Shown piece by piece: positions 1-7,892 of a stretch of DNA of 64,000 bases (position 1 is the first letter of the stretch; each line of letters begins with the position of its first letter). Source of the stretch: JBFMDN01 sp040753915 (GTDB lineage Bacteria; Desulfobacterota; Desulfomonilia; Desulfomonilales; Desulfomonilaceae). The stretch spans positions 40,475 to 104,474 of the forward strand of contig JBFMDN010000011.1 in NCBI GenBank assembly GCA_040753915.1, written 5' to 3'. The translations under genes and the position numbers were made by a program. Below the pieces are notes generated by a model. The model saw nothing but the letters and a program-made list of their open reading frames with translations, did not search any database and had not been told where the DNA came from.

Positions 1-2
1 CT

Positions 3-287
3 TCATACCGGTTCAAGGCCACCAAACAACGTGAACAGCCGCAAACGCAGTTGGAATTCAGCAGCGTGGAAATGCTCAAAGCCTGCCTCGCAACGAGCGA
101 CGGAGTCACCATGATTCCTAAGGTAACGGTCCGCAGCGAGGTCGCTCGCGGCGAGTTATCGGTTCTGCAATGGGAGGACGAGCACATGGAAACAGCGGTT
201 CTCATGATACGCCATGAGGAGAAGTGGCTTTCACCCTCATTGCAGGCGTTCATCGAAATTTCCAGAGAGCTTATCGGGTCCGAATAG
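3..287 (+). CDS. LysR-type transcriptional regulator, C-terminal end (partial)
   Basis: The reading frame is open from the first bases of the window and ends with TAG at 285-287, so this is the last ~94 residues of a gene that starts outside. The sequence reads like the end of a LysR substrate-binding domain: a segment around 'SSVEMLKACLATSDGVTMIP' followed by 'ARGELSVLQW', the usual layout of the beta-strand that lines the inducer pocket and the next loop. The N-terminal DNA-binding domain cannot be seen. The inducer and target genes are unknown. The next gene downstream is a tRNA with its own promoter, so no operon partner is visible. Confidence 0.75.
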   Translation, partial: SYRFKATKQREQPQTQLEFSSVEMLKACLATSDGVTMIPKVTVRSEVARGELSVLQWEDEHMETAVLMIRHEEKWLSPSLQAFIEISRELIGSE

Positions 288-383
288 CGTGCCAGCAACG
301 GGAGCCTGAGTACTTGGAAAGGGGTGCAGAATTGGATGGAACGCACCAAATCCGCAGTCGTTGCTCCGGGGTCGGGAATCGTC

Positions 384-412
384 TTGACAAGCATCCGGTC
401 ACAGGCTAAGAT
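384..412 (+). promoter_or_regulatory. Sigma-70-type promoter of tRNA-Gln
   Basis: TTGACA at 384-389, a spacer of exactly 17 bases, and TAAGAT at 407-412. The predicted transcription start falls a few bases before the mature tRNA start at 423. Confidence 0.75.
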
Positions 413-422
413 CCTGCTGAGT

Positions 423-496
423 TGGGGGATCGTCTAGCGGCAGGACGACGGGTTCTGGCCCCGTTAACCGAGGTTCGAATCCTCGTCCCCCAGCCA
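423..496 (+). tRNA. tRNA-Gln (anticodon CTG)
   Basis: A full cloverleaf can be folded by eye: acceptor stem TGGGGGA (423-429) with TCCCCCA (486-492), an anticodon stem ACGGG/CCCGT around the loop TTCTGGC (anticodon CTG), a T-arm with GGTTCGAATCC, discriminator G at 493 and an encoded CCA at 494-496. The weak first pair fits glutamine tRNAs. A near-consensus promoter lies directly upstream. Confidence 0.95.
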
Positions 497-1041
497 TTAT
501 ATCTCCAGGTATAACCCAAGCTTCTCGACGCAATTGCTCGCGATCTGCTGAATTCCTTCAGACGTTGAAGTCTGGCCACGTTCGCCCATCCAACACCCAG
601 TCAGTCGCATAGGCCCGTTGTTGCTGTAGAGCCAATCGTTAGAGAAATTTTCAGCGTCGCGATGCGTGACGGTCGCTTGACCTTTCCCAGCAGTCGAGTT
701 CCTGTTCTCTTCTTTGGCGCAATTTCGGCGGGAGGTACGAGACGAGCACCCTTGCCGTTCAAGGTCGTCTATCGGTTAAACGTCGCGTGCCGAATAAAGC
801 TCACCAGGTCTTCAGGGTGCATCGTCGTCTCCTTTAAGAAACTCGTCTTGGCACGATGGTACCTCATCGTGTTTTCCGAAGAGAAGGCCTATGGGGTTCT
901 GCCGGAGCCGATCGGGCCGAGAGTCCTCCAAGCGTTCGGCCTGAGTGCGCAACGAGAATTTGCTTTGACGAGCGTTGGCAAGACGTCTAGATTCTCTCCT
1001 GGACAGGTAACGACCGTTGAGAGATTTCAAAGGGAAAGGCC
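497..1041. other. Intergenic stretch with no supported gene
   Basis: Reading frames on both strands are open for up to ~170 codons here, but they overlap each other and run into the HEPN gene. None has a recognisable domain or a convincing ribosome binding site. I see no RNA gene in it. Confidence 0.5.
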
Positions 1042-1440
1042 GTGGGCGATCGATCGAGGGATTGGCTTCAGCAGGCGATTCGAGATTTGGACCAGGCTCG
1101 ATCATCGAGACAGGAAGGTCGCCACGAATGGGCCTGCTTTGCAGCCCATCAGTCCGCAGAAAAGGCTGTGAAAGCTCTTCACCTCGCGCATGGTCAGGAG
1201 GCATGGGGGCACGTGATAGCGACTCTCCTTCGCGAGCTTCCCATAGATCCTTCGTCCGACATGGTTGAAAAAGCCAAGGTCCTGGATAACTTCTACATTC
1301 CCACTCGATATCCCTACGGGCATCCGGATGGGGCTCCTTTTGAGCATTATGGCCCCCTTCAGAGTGAGCAGGCGATCAGCTATGCCAGTGAGATCCTTGA
1401 ATTCGTCCGTGTTCAAATGGCCGGACCTCCGGACAGTTGA
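1042..1440 (+). CDS. HEPN domain protein
   Basis: A 132-residue HEPN domain protein starting with GTG. The N-terminal half has the typical 'DWLQQAIRDLDQAR' helix and 'EWACFAAHQSAEKAVKALHL', the hallmark helix of the MNT-associated HEPN family. An R-x4-H signature, the ribonuclease motif of active HEPN toxins, is present as RYPYGH around residues 89-94. In the family, such proteins act as RNases or as partners of minimal nucleotidyltransferases (MNT), which in characterised pairs can neutralise the HEPN by adding AMP. An MNT reading frame overlaps the 3' end but is truncated (next entry), so this HEPN appears to be an orphan. Whether it is toxic is unknown. Confidence 0.8.
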   Translation: MGDRSRDWLQQAIRDLDQARSSRQEGRHEWACFAAHQSAEKAVKALHLAHGQEAWGHVIATLLRELPIDPSSDMVEKAKVLDNFYIPTRYPYGHPDGAPFEHYGPLQSEQAISYASEILEFVRVQMAGPPDS

Positions 1441-1552
1441 GGCGGCAGTCCGCGCCTGGGCAAAAGAGGCTGTAAGCGCCCACCCGGAGATCATGAGGCT
1501 CGGTTATTTTGGCTCTTACGCAGGCAGGAACAGAGCAAAGAGGAGCCCCTGA
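1409..1552 (+). pseudogene. Truncated MNT-type nucleotidyltransferase (HEPN partner)
   Basis: A GTG at 1409 opens a 47-residue frame that overlaps the end of the HEPN gene by 32 bases. This is the coupled layout expected of HEPN-MNT pairs, although here HEPN comes first. It reads VEAAVRAWAKEAVSA...LGYFGSYA, the start of a minimal nucleotidyltransferase up to the G-S motif. The sequence then leaves the family (GRNRAKRSP, stop). The acidic D-x-D motif that should follow about ten residues later is absent. Without it no nucleotidyl transfer is possible, so I call it a pseudogene. Only 36 bases separate it from the end of the next gene, so the break probably comes from a deletion or rearrangement junction near 1521. 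Confidence 0.7.
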
Positions 1553-1588
1553 CAGAGGGCTCCCCACGACAGTCGCTTTTTCGGGTGA

Positions 1589-4129
1589 CTAGCCTGCCGA
1601 CACAGGCAAGATGCGCAGAACTTCCTTTATGTCCGCCAGATCGGCGAGTTTTTCGATCCGAATGGTCCCGATCACTATGTTTCCGGCAGTTGCCGAGTAC
1701 GAGATGTCTAATCCCTTTTCCTTCAGGGTCTTAAGGATCTCATCCGTTCTCTTCGAAAGCCAGACCTGGACGAGGGTCGTGCCGCCCTTCACGGATGCCT
1801 TGCCGCGAGTGTAATCCACCACGGGCTCCTTCAGATCGAGCAGAGCCCGAAGGTCGGGATCGAGCTTTGTTCGGACTGCCAGTGCCCTGGAATCGCTTTC
1901 GCCTTCAGGTTTGCGAGACAACTCCCTTTCCTCTTTCGCAAGGCCGTCTCGTGACAGGAGATGGCTCGATTTCCCAGCCATCTCGTCCAATTTCATCTCC
2001 GCAGGGACACTGGCTTGACCGCCGGGAACGACGTTTGCCGAGGAGACCCCAGCCTTGGTGCGGGCAAATACCCCTATCGTGGGAATTCCTCGTCCTTCGT
2101 AGCGCTCGCCAAGAGCCTGAGCGGTCGGTGCCAGCGTCGAGAAAGCTGGAGAGGCAGCACCTTGAGGCATAACCGAGGACTTGTCTCCGAACACGCCTTC
2201 ACGACTCACGCCATCCGGCATTTCCGCGGGAACGATGACCTTGGTAGGTTTGCCTCCGATAGTGACCACTGTCTCTTCCACTGCCACGAAGCTGGTGAAT
2301 TGGGTCATGATCCTATGCTCTAACGCAACCTTGATGACGCTGTCCCGAATATCTGTCTTCACAGTCCCGCGCTGGAGTCCCATCCAATCCCGCCCCATCA
2401 AGTCGTCCACTTTGGCTCGGGCCCAAAGCGAAGCGAGAGAGCTGTGAGCAGGCTCTTTTTCTGGCAGCGTAACCTCCAGAGTCTCCTCGTACGGTCTTCC
2501 GCCGCTCCTGCCCTTTATGGTGACCGTCCCCTTTCCCGGTGTGGTGTATCGTGCTTTGAACACGAGCGGCTTTTGGTTCCACAGATCGGAGATGGCTTCA
2601 GGATAGATTTCCTCGAGAGAGATGCCTCTGGTGGTGAGGCTCACGTCGGTAAGCACTGGGGTTGAAATGCGCTCATAGAACTTCTTGCCCACTTCTTCTG
2701 CGGAGCTGTTAAGCAATACGTAGTCCACTTCCCCTCCCCCAACCCTGGCCATGGTGTCCAGAAGAAATCTGTTGACCGAATTTCCCGTGCCAAAGGGAAA
2801 CCACCGACTCGTGCCTCGCAAGCGCTGTACGAGAGAGACAATCTCGAAGTCGTTTCCCACGTATCCGTCCGTCATGAAGGTGACAATGCGAAGCCTTCCT
2901 TCTGCTGGTGGCGTCTTGCACACAAGCTCGACCGCCGGGGCCATCCAGGTACCGCCGTTGCCTTCCAGCGACTGCACGTAACGCAGGGCCTTTTCCCGAA
3001 ATTCAGCGGTGGCCTTCTTCGGCTCGGAGAAAAGCATGTTCGCGGTGGACCCGAAGTCAATGACGTTGAACGTGTCGTTCGGGTTCATGTGGTCGATCAC
3101 GTACTTGATAGTCTCTTTTGCCTTCTGAAGCGGCTTGCCTCTCTGAGATCCGGATCGGTCGATGACGAAAATCATCTCTTTCGGGGCCACCTGTTCGGAT
3201 TTGACTCGCTTGGGAGGTATCAAGATTAGGGTGATGTACCCTTCCTTGTCGTCACGGTGCGTGAGCACGCCGGATCGAAGCGAGTCAGAAGCCACCTCGT
3301 AGCGCAGGACGAAGTCTCTGTTTGGGATCTCCCTCCGATTTGTGAGATTTACCGTTGCGCGATTCTTGCCGTCTCGAACGACCTGCACTTCATGGAGTCT
3401 CGATTCTATCTTTTCGATCGGGACTCCTGCGTCGAGAGAGACGCTAATGTCGATATCATGCCCTGCCCTCGTGCCTTCTCGCGTCACGGGCGGGGTGATA
3501 GAGCTGGCATCGGGAACCATGTCGGTATCGGACGCCCAACCCGTACCTGTGCGACCTTCAGGACTGCCCGGAATGAATCTCGGGCCCACTACCATGGGAA
3601 AGACAAAGGTGAACGAACCGTCAGCGTATGGCAGAATTTCTACGTATTTTATCGTGATTTCCACCTTCTGGCCGGGCATGATGTTGGCCACAGCTTGGGT
3701 GAAGATATTCGGCCTTTCCTGATCCAGGAGAGAAGCCACGTGTCCCTTCTCTCGTGCTTGCTCGTATGTTCTGCGCGCCTCTTCTCGCGTTCGTATCTCC
3801 CCTCGCACGACCCGATCCCCAACGCGCATGATCATGTCGTTAACTGCAGCATCTCCGGGAAGTGGAAACGTATATATAGCTTCTATCTTTTCGGCATTGG
3901 GATTGTGAAACGTCTGAGTAACAGTCACGCTCGAAGCGAACCCGGAAATCTCCGCTCTGACAGACGTGTGGTCGAGAGGACATGCGTTCCTCACGCTCCC
4001 GTCCGGCTCGATAATGTTTAGGGTCCCCTGGCCCGGCTCTGGAACCTTTTGGGACTCAGCAGTCCAGGCCCACGGGGAGATCACCAGCACGATGGCTGAC
4101 ACTATGAGAAAGTGGGTGATCTTGTTCAT
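1589..4129 (-). CDS. VIT and VWA domain protein, exported
   Basis: An 846-residue protein starting at the ATG that precedes a signal peptide (residues ~1-24, ending in WTAES). Residues ~35-165 are a VIT domain, including 'VTVTQTFHNPNAEKIEAIYTF' type sequence and a TYEQAREKG segment. A von Willebrand A domain follows at ~310-490 with the metal-binding DRSGS motif at its start and a TDGYVGN motif later. The last ~250 residues are low in recognisable domains. This architecture matches bacterial relatives of inter-alpha-trypsin inhibitor heavy chains, usually secreted or membrane-bound adhesion or scaffold proteins. It stands alone on the minus strand. A longer start 15 bases upstream (MEERT) is possible, but the chosen ATG gives the clean signal peptide. 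Confidence 0.85.
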   Translation of the reverse strand: MNKITHFLIVSAIVLVISPWAWTAESQKVPEPGQGTLNIIEPDGSVRNACPLDHTSVRAEISGFASSVTVTQTFHNPNAEKIEAIYTFPLPGDAAVNDMIMRVGDRVVRGEIRTREEARRTYEQAREKGHVASLLDQERPNIFTQAVANIMPGQKVEITIKYVEILPYADGSFTFVFPMVVGPRFIPGSPEGRTGTGWASDTDMVPDASSITPPVTREGTRAGHDIDISVSLDAGVPIEKIESRLHEVQVVRDGKNRATVNLTNRREIPNRDFVLRYEVASDSLRSGVLTHRDDKEGYITLILIPPKRVKSEQVAPKEMIFVIDRSGSQRGKPLQKAKETIKYVIDHMNPNDTFNVIDFGSTANMLFSEPKKATAEFREKALRYVQSLEGNGGTWMAPAVELVCKTPPAEGRLRIVTFMTDGYVGNDFEIVSLVQRLRGTSRWFPFGTGNSVNRFLLDTMARVGGGEVDYVLLNSSAEEVGKKFYERISTPVLTDVSLTTRGISLEEIYPEAISDLWNQKPLVFKARYTTPGKGTVTIKGRSGGRPYEETLEVTLPEKEPAHSSLASLWARAKVDDLMGRDWMGLQRGTVKTDIRDSVIKVALEHRIMTQFTSFVAVEETVVTIGGKPTKVIVPAEMPDGVSREGVFGDKSSVMPQGAASPAFSTLAPTAQALGERYEGRGIPTIGVFARTKAGVSSANVVPGGQASVPAEMKLDEMAGKSSHLLSRDGLAKEERELSRKPEGESDSRALAVRTKLDPDLRALLDLKEPVVDYTRGKASVKGGTTLVQVWLSKRTDEILKTLKEKGLDISYSATAGNIVIGTIRIEKLADLADIKEVLRILPVSAG

Positions 4130-4318
4130 CGTTCGCTCCTCCAAAAGAAGTCCTTCTGCTCAGAGGCCTCAGGTATGGCCCTGCAGATCCATTCGCAGTC
4201 CGCGGAAGAACGTTGCAGTACTCGGACAAAAAATGGGAAGAGGACAGAACTAATGGGAATTGATACAAGGACGGAATCCGCTCAGGACATCAGAGGCTCA
4301 AGAGCATTGGAGGAAACA

Positions 4319-5596
4319 TCACGCGGTATACCAGTGGGGACGATGCGAGATCCAGCTTTGCACCGCATCGAATATCCAGTCTTCGAGGCTTCTGGCAAGA
4401 TAGAACTTCGGGAACAGAAGGTCATCTTCAGCAGAAATGACCCCCTCTGCCACAGCCAGTTTGGCCAAAGGGGTATTGGGGTAGATTCGGATACCAATTG
4501 TGATGTGCATCCCCTCCAGACCAAGGGAGTCAGCGAAGGCGAGGCTTTGCTCAACCGTGGCCTTCGTCTCCCCGGGACCACCGAGCAAAAGGAATCCCAT
4601 TCTGTGAATCCCGTAATCGCCCAAGAGGAGGGACGAGCACCAGACATCGTCAGGCCTGAATCGCTTGTTCAGGGCCAGAAGAATTTCCTCGCACCCACTC
4701 TCGAATCCGAGGGCAACATCGGTGCACCCAGCACGTGCCATTGCCTGCACCAGGGTCTTGTCCAGCTTGTGGGGATAGAGGATGCAGCTCCAGGAAAAGC
4801 CAGGGTCAATATCCGCGAGTCTCGCGCAAAGATCGAGTGCGTGAAATTGGGGAAGATTGAAGGTGTTGTCCACGAAATAGAGCTTGCGGAATCCAGCGTG
4901 ATTCCAATCCGAAAGCCACTCCACGACCTTCGAGGGGGTGCGACGCCGGAGGGCCCTCCCTTCTATGGTGGCCGTGGAGCAATACGTGCAATTCATGGGG
5001 CAACCTCTCCTCGTTTGCACAGGAAGAACAAACTCCTCGGCCATGGCGATTCGAGATGCGAAAACCCTGACATCGGGCAATGGGAAGAGATCCAATTCGT
5101 GCTTAAGATCTGGAGGGTTCTTCACCCCTCTGGCGCGAATGCACAAACCGGGGATAGATGAAACGTCCGTACTAGTACCGATTGCATCGAGGAGGGCGGG
5201 GAACGCCGCCTCCCCCTCACCCTGTATGCCTAGCTCCACATCGAGATATTCCAACACGCTCGTGGGAAACATCGAGTATCCGGCGCCCCCAAGAACGATA
5301 GGCACGTCGGCAAACCGCTTGCACAGAGCTACCACATCGGTCACCCGCTCTAATAGAAATACCGGGTTTTCGAGGTTCTGGTCGTCGATATTCCTAACAG
5401 ATATTCCAATGACTTGCGGAGCCAACCCAACGACGGCCTGTCTGATGGCATCTGCCCAATCTGTTTCTGGCATGAGATCAAGCACCTGCACGTCATGCCC
5501 CGCATGGCTCGCTGCTGCTGCCACGCACGCGAGCCCGAGAGGCCAGGTGGGCATGTTGATCTGTTCTCTGTTTGGGGAGATCAAGAGGACGCGCAT
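4319..5596 (-). CDS. B12-binding domain radical SAM protein
   Basis: A 425-residue protein starting at the ATG of MRVLLISPN. Residues ~1-140 resemble a cobalamin-binding domain (Rossmann-like, with VIGISVRN and a GGAGYS loop). The radical SAM core begins with the C-x3-C-x2-C cluster motif CPMNCTYC (Cys199, 203, 206), which holds the [4Fe-4S] cluster that cleaves S-adenosylmethionine. The order B12-binding then radical SAM is that of class B methyltransferases and related enzymes. A 'GFLLLGGPGETKATVEQSL' segment typical of the C-terminal half of the barrel is present. The substrate is unknown, and neighbours give no pathway clue. It ends with a short C-terminal tail rather than an extra domain. 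Confidence 0.85.
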   Translation of the reverse strand: MRVLLISPNREQINMPTWPLGLACVAAAASHAGHDVQVLDLMPETDWADAIRQAVVGLAPQVIGISVRNIDDQNLENPVFLLERVTDVVALCKRFADVPIVLGGAGYSMFPTSVLEYLDVELGIQGEGEAAFPALLDAIGTSTDVSSIPGLCIRARGVKNPPDLKHELDLFPLPDVRVFASRIAMAEEFVLPVQTRRGCPMNCTYCSTATIEGRALRRRTPSKVVEWLSDWNHAGFRKLYFVDNTFNLPQFHALDLCARLADIDPGFSWSCILYPHKLDKTLVQAMARAGCTDVALGFESGCEEILLALNKRFRPDDVWCSSLLLGDYGIHRMGFLLLGGPGETKATVEQSLAFADSLGLEGMHITIGIRIYPNTPLAKLAVAEGVISAEDDLLFPKFYLARSLEDWIFDAVQSWISHRPHWYTA

Positions 5597-5662
5597 GGCG
5601 TCTGCCCTCCTTCGCGTGATCGGTGCTGTCCTCCGGATCGAGCTTCGCAAATCCGCCGGTTG

Positions 5663-6436
5663 TCAGGGTAGCCTATTTCCCGGGCCGCGGCCATTGGTAC
5701 GCAAATGCATGAGATGGCGAACGATGTCAATGCCATGGAGGATTTTCGCCCACGCCTTTCTGGATGATTCTTCTATAGAGTAGCCGCTCAAGGCAACGTC
5801 GGATACATGGGCGTGAGCAATCCAGCGGCACTGTGCGGCAAACGGATGCGAAACCACCTGTCGTGACATGTCCAATGCGAGAGAGAAGGTCTGCACTTTC
5901 CCCACTACTGCGTTCAAGCCCTCCACACAGAGCCCCGATCGAGAGACATTCTTCACGACGCCTTCCACATGCGGGGCCCTGACTTCAACGATCGGGATCA
6001 CGAGCTCGAGATTGTTTCGGGGGAACATGCGGAGAGTGTCCGTAGAAATGACCTTGTTCCCGAATATTGACCAGGACAGGACATCAACATGGTTTATGGC
6101 CCTGATATCGAGAAGCGTCCTGAACACATCCTCGAGATCGAAGGCTGACAGGCCATACTTTGCCATGAGCTGGACATCGCTCGTTCCCGAGAGGATTTCC
6201 TTGACGATTACTTTGCAGTCAATCGGTCGCCGAAACAAACGCTCGCCTCCTGCGTCGGACCAGTGCGCGCTCGAGCCGACACACCTCCAGGGCTTTGCGA
6301 CACCAATGCGTGACCGTCGCCCCTGGCAACTACAGTCCCTGCGCAGGACGGTCGAGCACGCATCCACACTGCAATCATGCCTACTTAAGACTAGCACATC
6401 CACCGTGGAGAATACACCGCTGGAGGATTTCATCAT
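5663..6436 (-). CDS. PilZ-like domain regulator with N-terminal SGxSDxxLMxKYGLS module
   Basis: A protein of up to 257 residues. The segment around residues 83-125 (SGTSDVQLMAKYGLS followed by a helix with DVFRTLLDIRAI) is a small helical module that often precedes PilZ domains in Desulfobacterota. The C-terminal ~110 residues fit a PilZ-like beta-barrel: APHVEGVVKNVSRSGLCVEG matches the usual D/N-x-S-x-x-G c-di-GMP signature, although the upstream RxxxR arginines are not obvious. The first ~75 residues are rich in Cys and Arg and look non-coding, so the true start may lie 150-220 bases further in. The likely role is a c-di-GMP or stress-responsive adaptor. Function is inferred. Confidence 0.6.
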   Translation of the reverse strand: MMKSSSGVFSTVDVLVLSRHDCSVDACSTVLRRDCSCQGRRSRIGVAKPWRCVGSSAHWSDAGGERLFRRPIDCKVIVKEILSGTSDVQLMAKYGLSAFDLEDVFRTLLDIRAINHVDVLSWSIFGNKVISTDTLRMFPRNNLELVIPIVEVRAPHVEGVVKNVSRSGLCVEGLNAVVGKVQTFSLALDMSRQVVSHPFAAQCRWIAHAHVSDVALSGYSIEESSRKAWAKILHGIDIVRHLMHLRTNGRGPGNRLP

Positions 6437-6653
6437 ATGATGAACGCTGCCTTACCTTCGTCTCATTTGCCTGAGGCCCATTGATCCATTACAATAGGGG
6501 GAAACCTTCGGGGCACGTCTTCAGCGCTCCTTGTTCAGCCCCCTCACCCGGCACGGCAGGAGACGCAAGCCCCCGACCACCTACCACTGTCTATCCTCCA
6601 AGGTTTCCGAGCGATCGATTTGGCGGAAGCCTTATTCGGAAGGAGATTGGCCG

Positions 6654-7892
6654 ATGGATTCTTCCTTTAGTGCTTCGAAAGTGGCGCGGGCATGGATCTG
6701 GGCGCTGCTGTTCTGCTTGGCTGTCGCTGTTGGGGGGTACCTGGCGCGCAACGAGCTAATCCCCTTTTTCATGACACGTCCATCTTTGAACGGGCTCATC
6801 ACCTGTCTCCTCCTCATTGGCTTGGTTCTCTCCTTTTATCACTTGGGTCGGCTTCTCAGCCAGGCACGGAACATGGACAAGTTGGCAGCTCAGCTTGCGG
6901 ATTCCTTGCCTCTCCATGAGGACACCCTTGAGAAGGCGATCCACGGCGCAGGGAGAGGCCTCGTTGCGGATCGGTGTATCAGAACTGTGAGAGCTGTGAG
7001 GAGGGGAGAAAATCCTGAAGCCGTTACCCTGTTGTCAGAGGCTGACATGGAGTCAGAGGAGGGCCGAGGGATTGCGGTCCGTTACCTCCTGGGGGTCATG
7101 GTTTTCCTGGGTCTTATAGGGACCTTCTGGGGGGTTCTTCTCACAGTGGGCGGAGTGCAGAAGGTGCTCGAATCGCTGGAGCCGGACCGAATTGCTGATG
7201 CAGCACAATTCGTTGAGCAACTCAAGGGTTCCATGGGCGGTCTGCTCGGCGGGATGTCGACCGCCTTCAGCACGTCCCTATTCGGTCTCGGCGGCTCAGT
7301 GATTCTCGGGTTTGTGGACGCTCAGACGAGGCGCGCGAGAAGCGCAGTGCTGTCAGATTTGGACAGGTTCGTTGTTACTGCTTTGATTCCCGCCACCGCG
7401 GTATACGAAGCGCGGACAGTAAGCCAACCCGCCGTCTCGCGGCGACGGGTGCCTGGTGCAGAGCTCCAGGTAATCGCGTCCCAGCAAGCTCTCGCAGAGA
7501 ACTTTCGACGGCTAGCAGAAGTCATGGCAAACCAGTCGGCTACGGACGAAAAGCTGACCAATGCCATTGTGGAGATGAAGGGAATGCTCGAATCGTTGCA
7601 GCAAGAGCAGAAGCTCACGCAGGAGAGCATTCGAATTGCCAATCAGGTGCGGCAGAGCATTTTGGATCGGATGGAAAGCTTTGAACAACAAATGGAGAGA
7701 CTTGTCAAGGAGACACGCTTGTCCCGAGACGGCACCGAAGTGATGGGGAGAGCTTTTCTGGATCGTCTCAAGCTCGAGGGGGAAATAACCAATAAAACCC
7801 TTTCCATAGGCTTCTCGGATCTTATTCGGGCGCTCGATCCGCAAGGGACAAAGTCTGACCTGACCAATGAGTTCCGAGAGGATGAAGGCTAA
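6654..7892 (+). CDS. MotA/TolQ/ExbB proton-channel family protein (ZorA-like)
   Basis: A 412-residue inner-membrane protein. The ATG at 6654 is preceded by GGAAGGAG (6638-6645). There are four predicted membrane segments: ~12-30, ~45-65, ~145-170 (LLGVMVFLGLIGTFWGVL) and ~195-220 (GGLLGGMSTAFSTSLFGLGG). The last two carry the MotA/TolQ/ExbB signature. A coiled-coil cytoplasmic tail of ~190 residues follows. With the overlapping OmpA-like gene downstream it would form a proton-driven stator complex. The long tail resembles ZorA of Zorya anti-phage systems, but ZorA tails are usually longer and no ZorC, ZorD or ZorE is nearby. It could equally be an uncharacterised MotAB paralogue. Confidence 0.8.
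   Translation: MDSSFSASKVARAWIWALLFCLAVAVGGYLARNELIPFFMTRPSLNGLITCLLLIGLVLSFYHLGRLLSQARNMDKLAAQLADSLPLHEDTLEKAIHGAGRGLVADRCIRTVRAVRRGENPEAVTLLSEADMESEEGRGIAVRYLLGVMVFLGLIGTFWGVLLTVGGVQKVLESLEPDRIADAAQFVEQLKGSMGGLLGGMSTAFSTSLFGLGGSVILGFVDAQTRRARSAVLSDLDRFVVTALIPATAVYEARTVSQPAVSRRRVPGAELQVIASQQALAENFRRLAEVMANQSATDEKLTNAIVEMKGMLESLQQEQKLTQESIRIANQVRQSILDRMESFEQQMERLVKETRLSRDGTEVMGRAFLDRLKLEGEITNKTLSIGFSDLIRALDPQGTKSDLTNEFREDEG

Noticed and set aside
662..1204. Overlapping frames on both strands upstream of and into the HEPN gene
   Set aside because: They conflict with each other and with HEPN, have no recognisable domain, and no good ribosome binding site.
4112..5161. 349-codon plus-strand open frame opposite the radical SAM gene
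   Set aside because: It lies fully antisense to a gene with clear cluster motifs and has no domain or start signal of its own.
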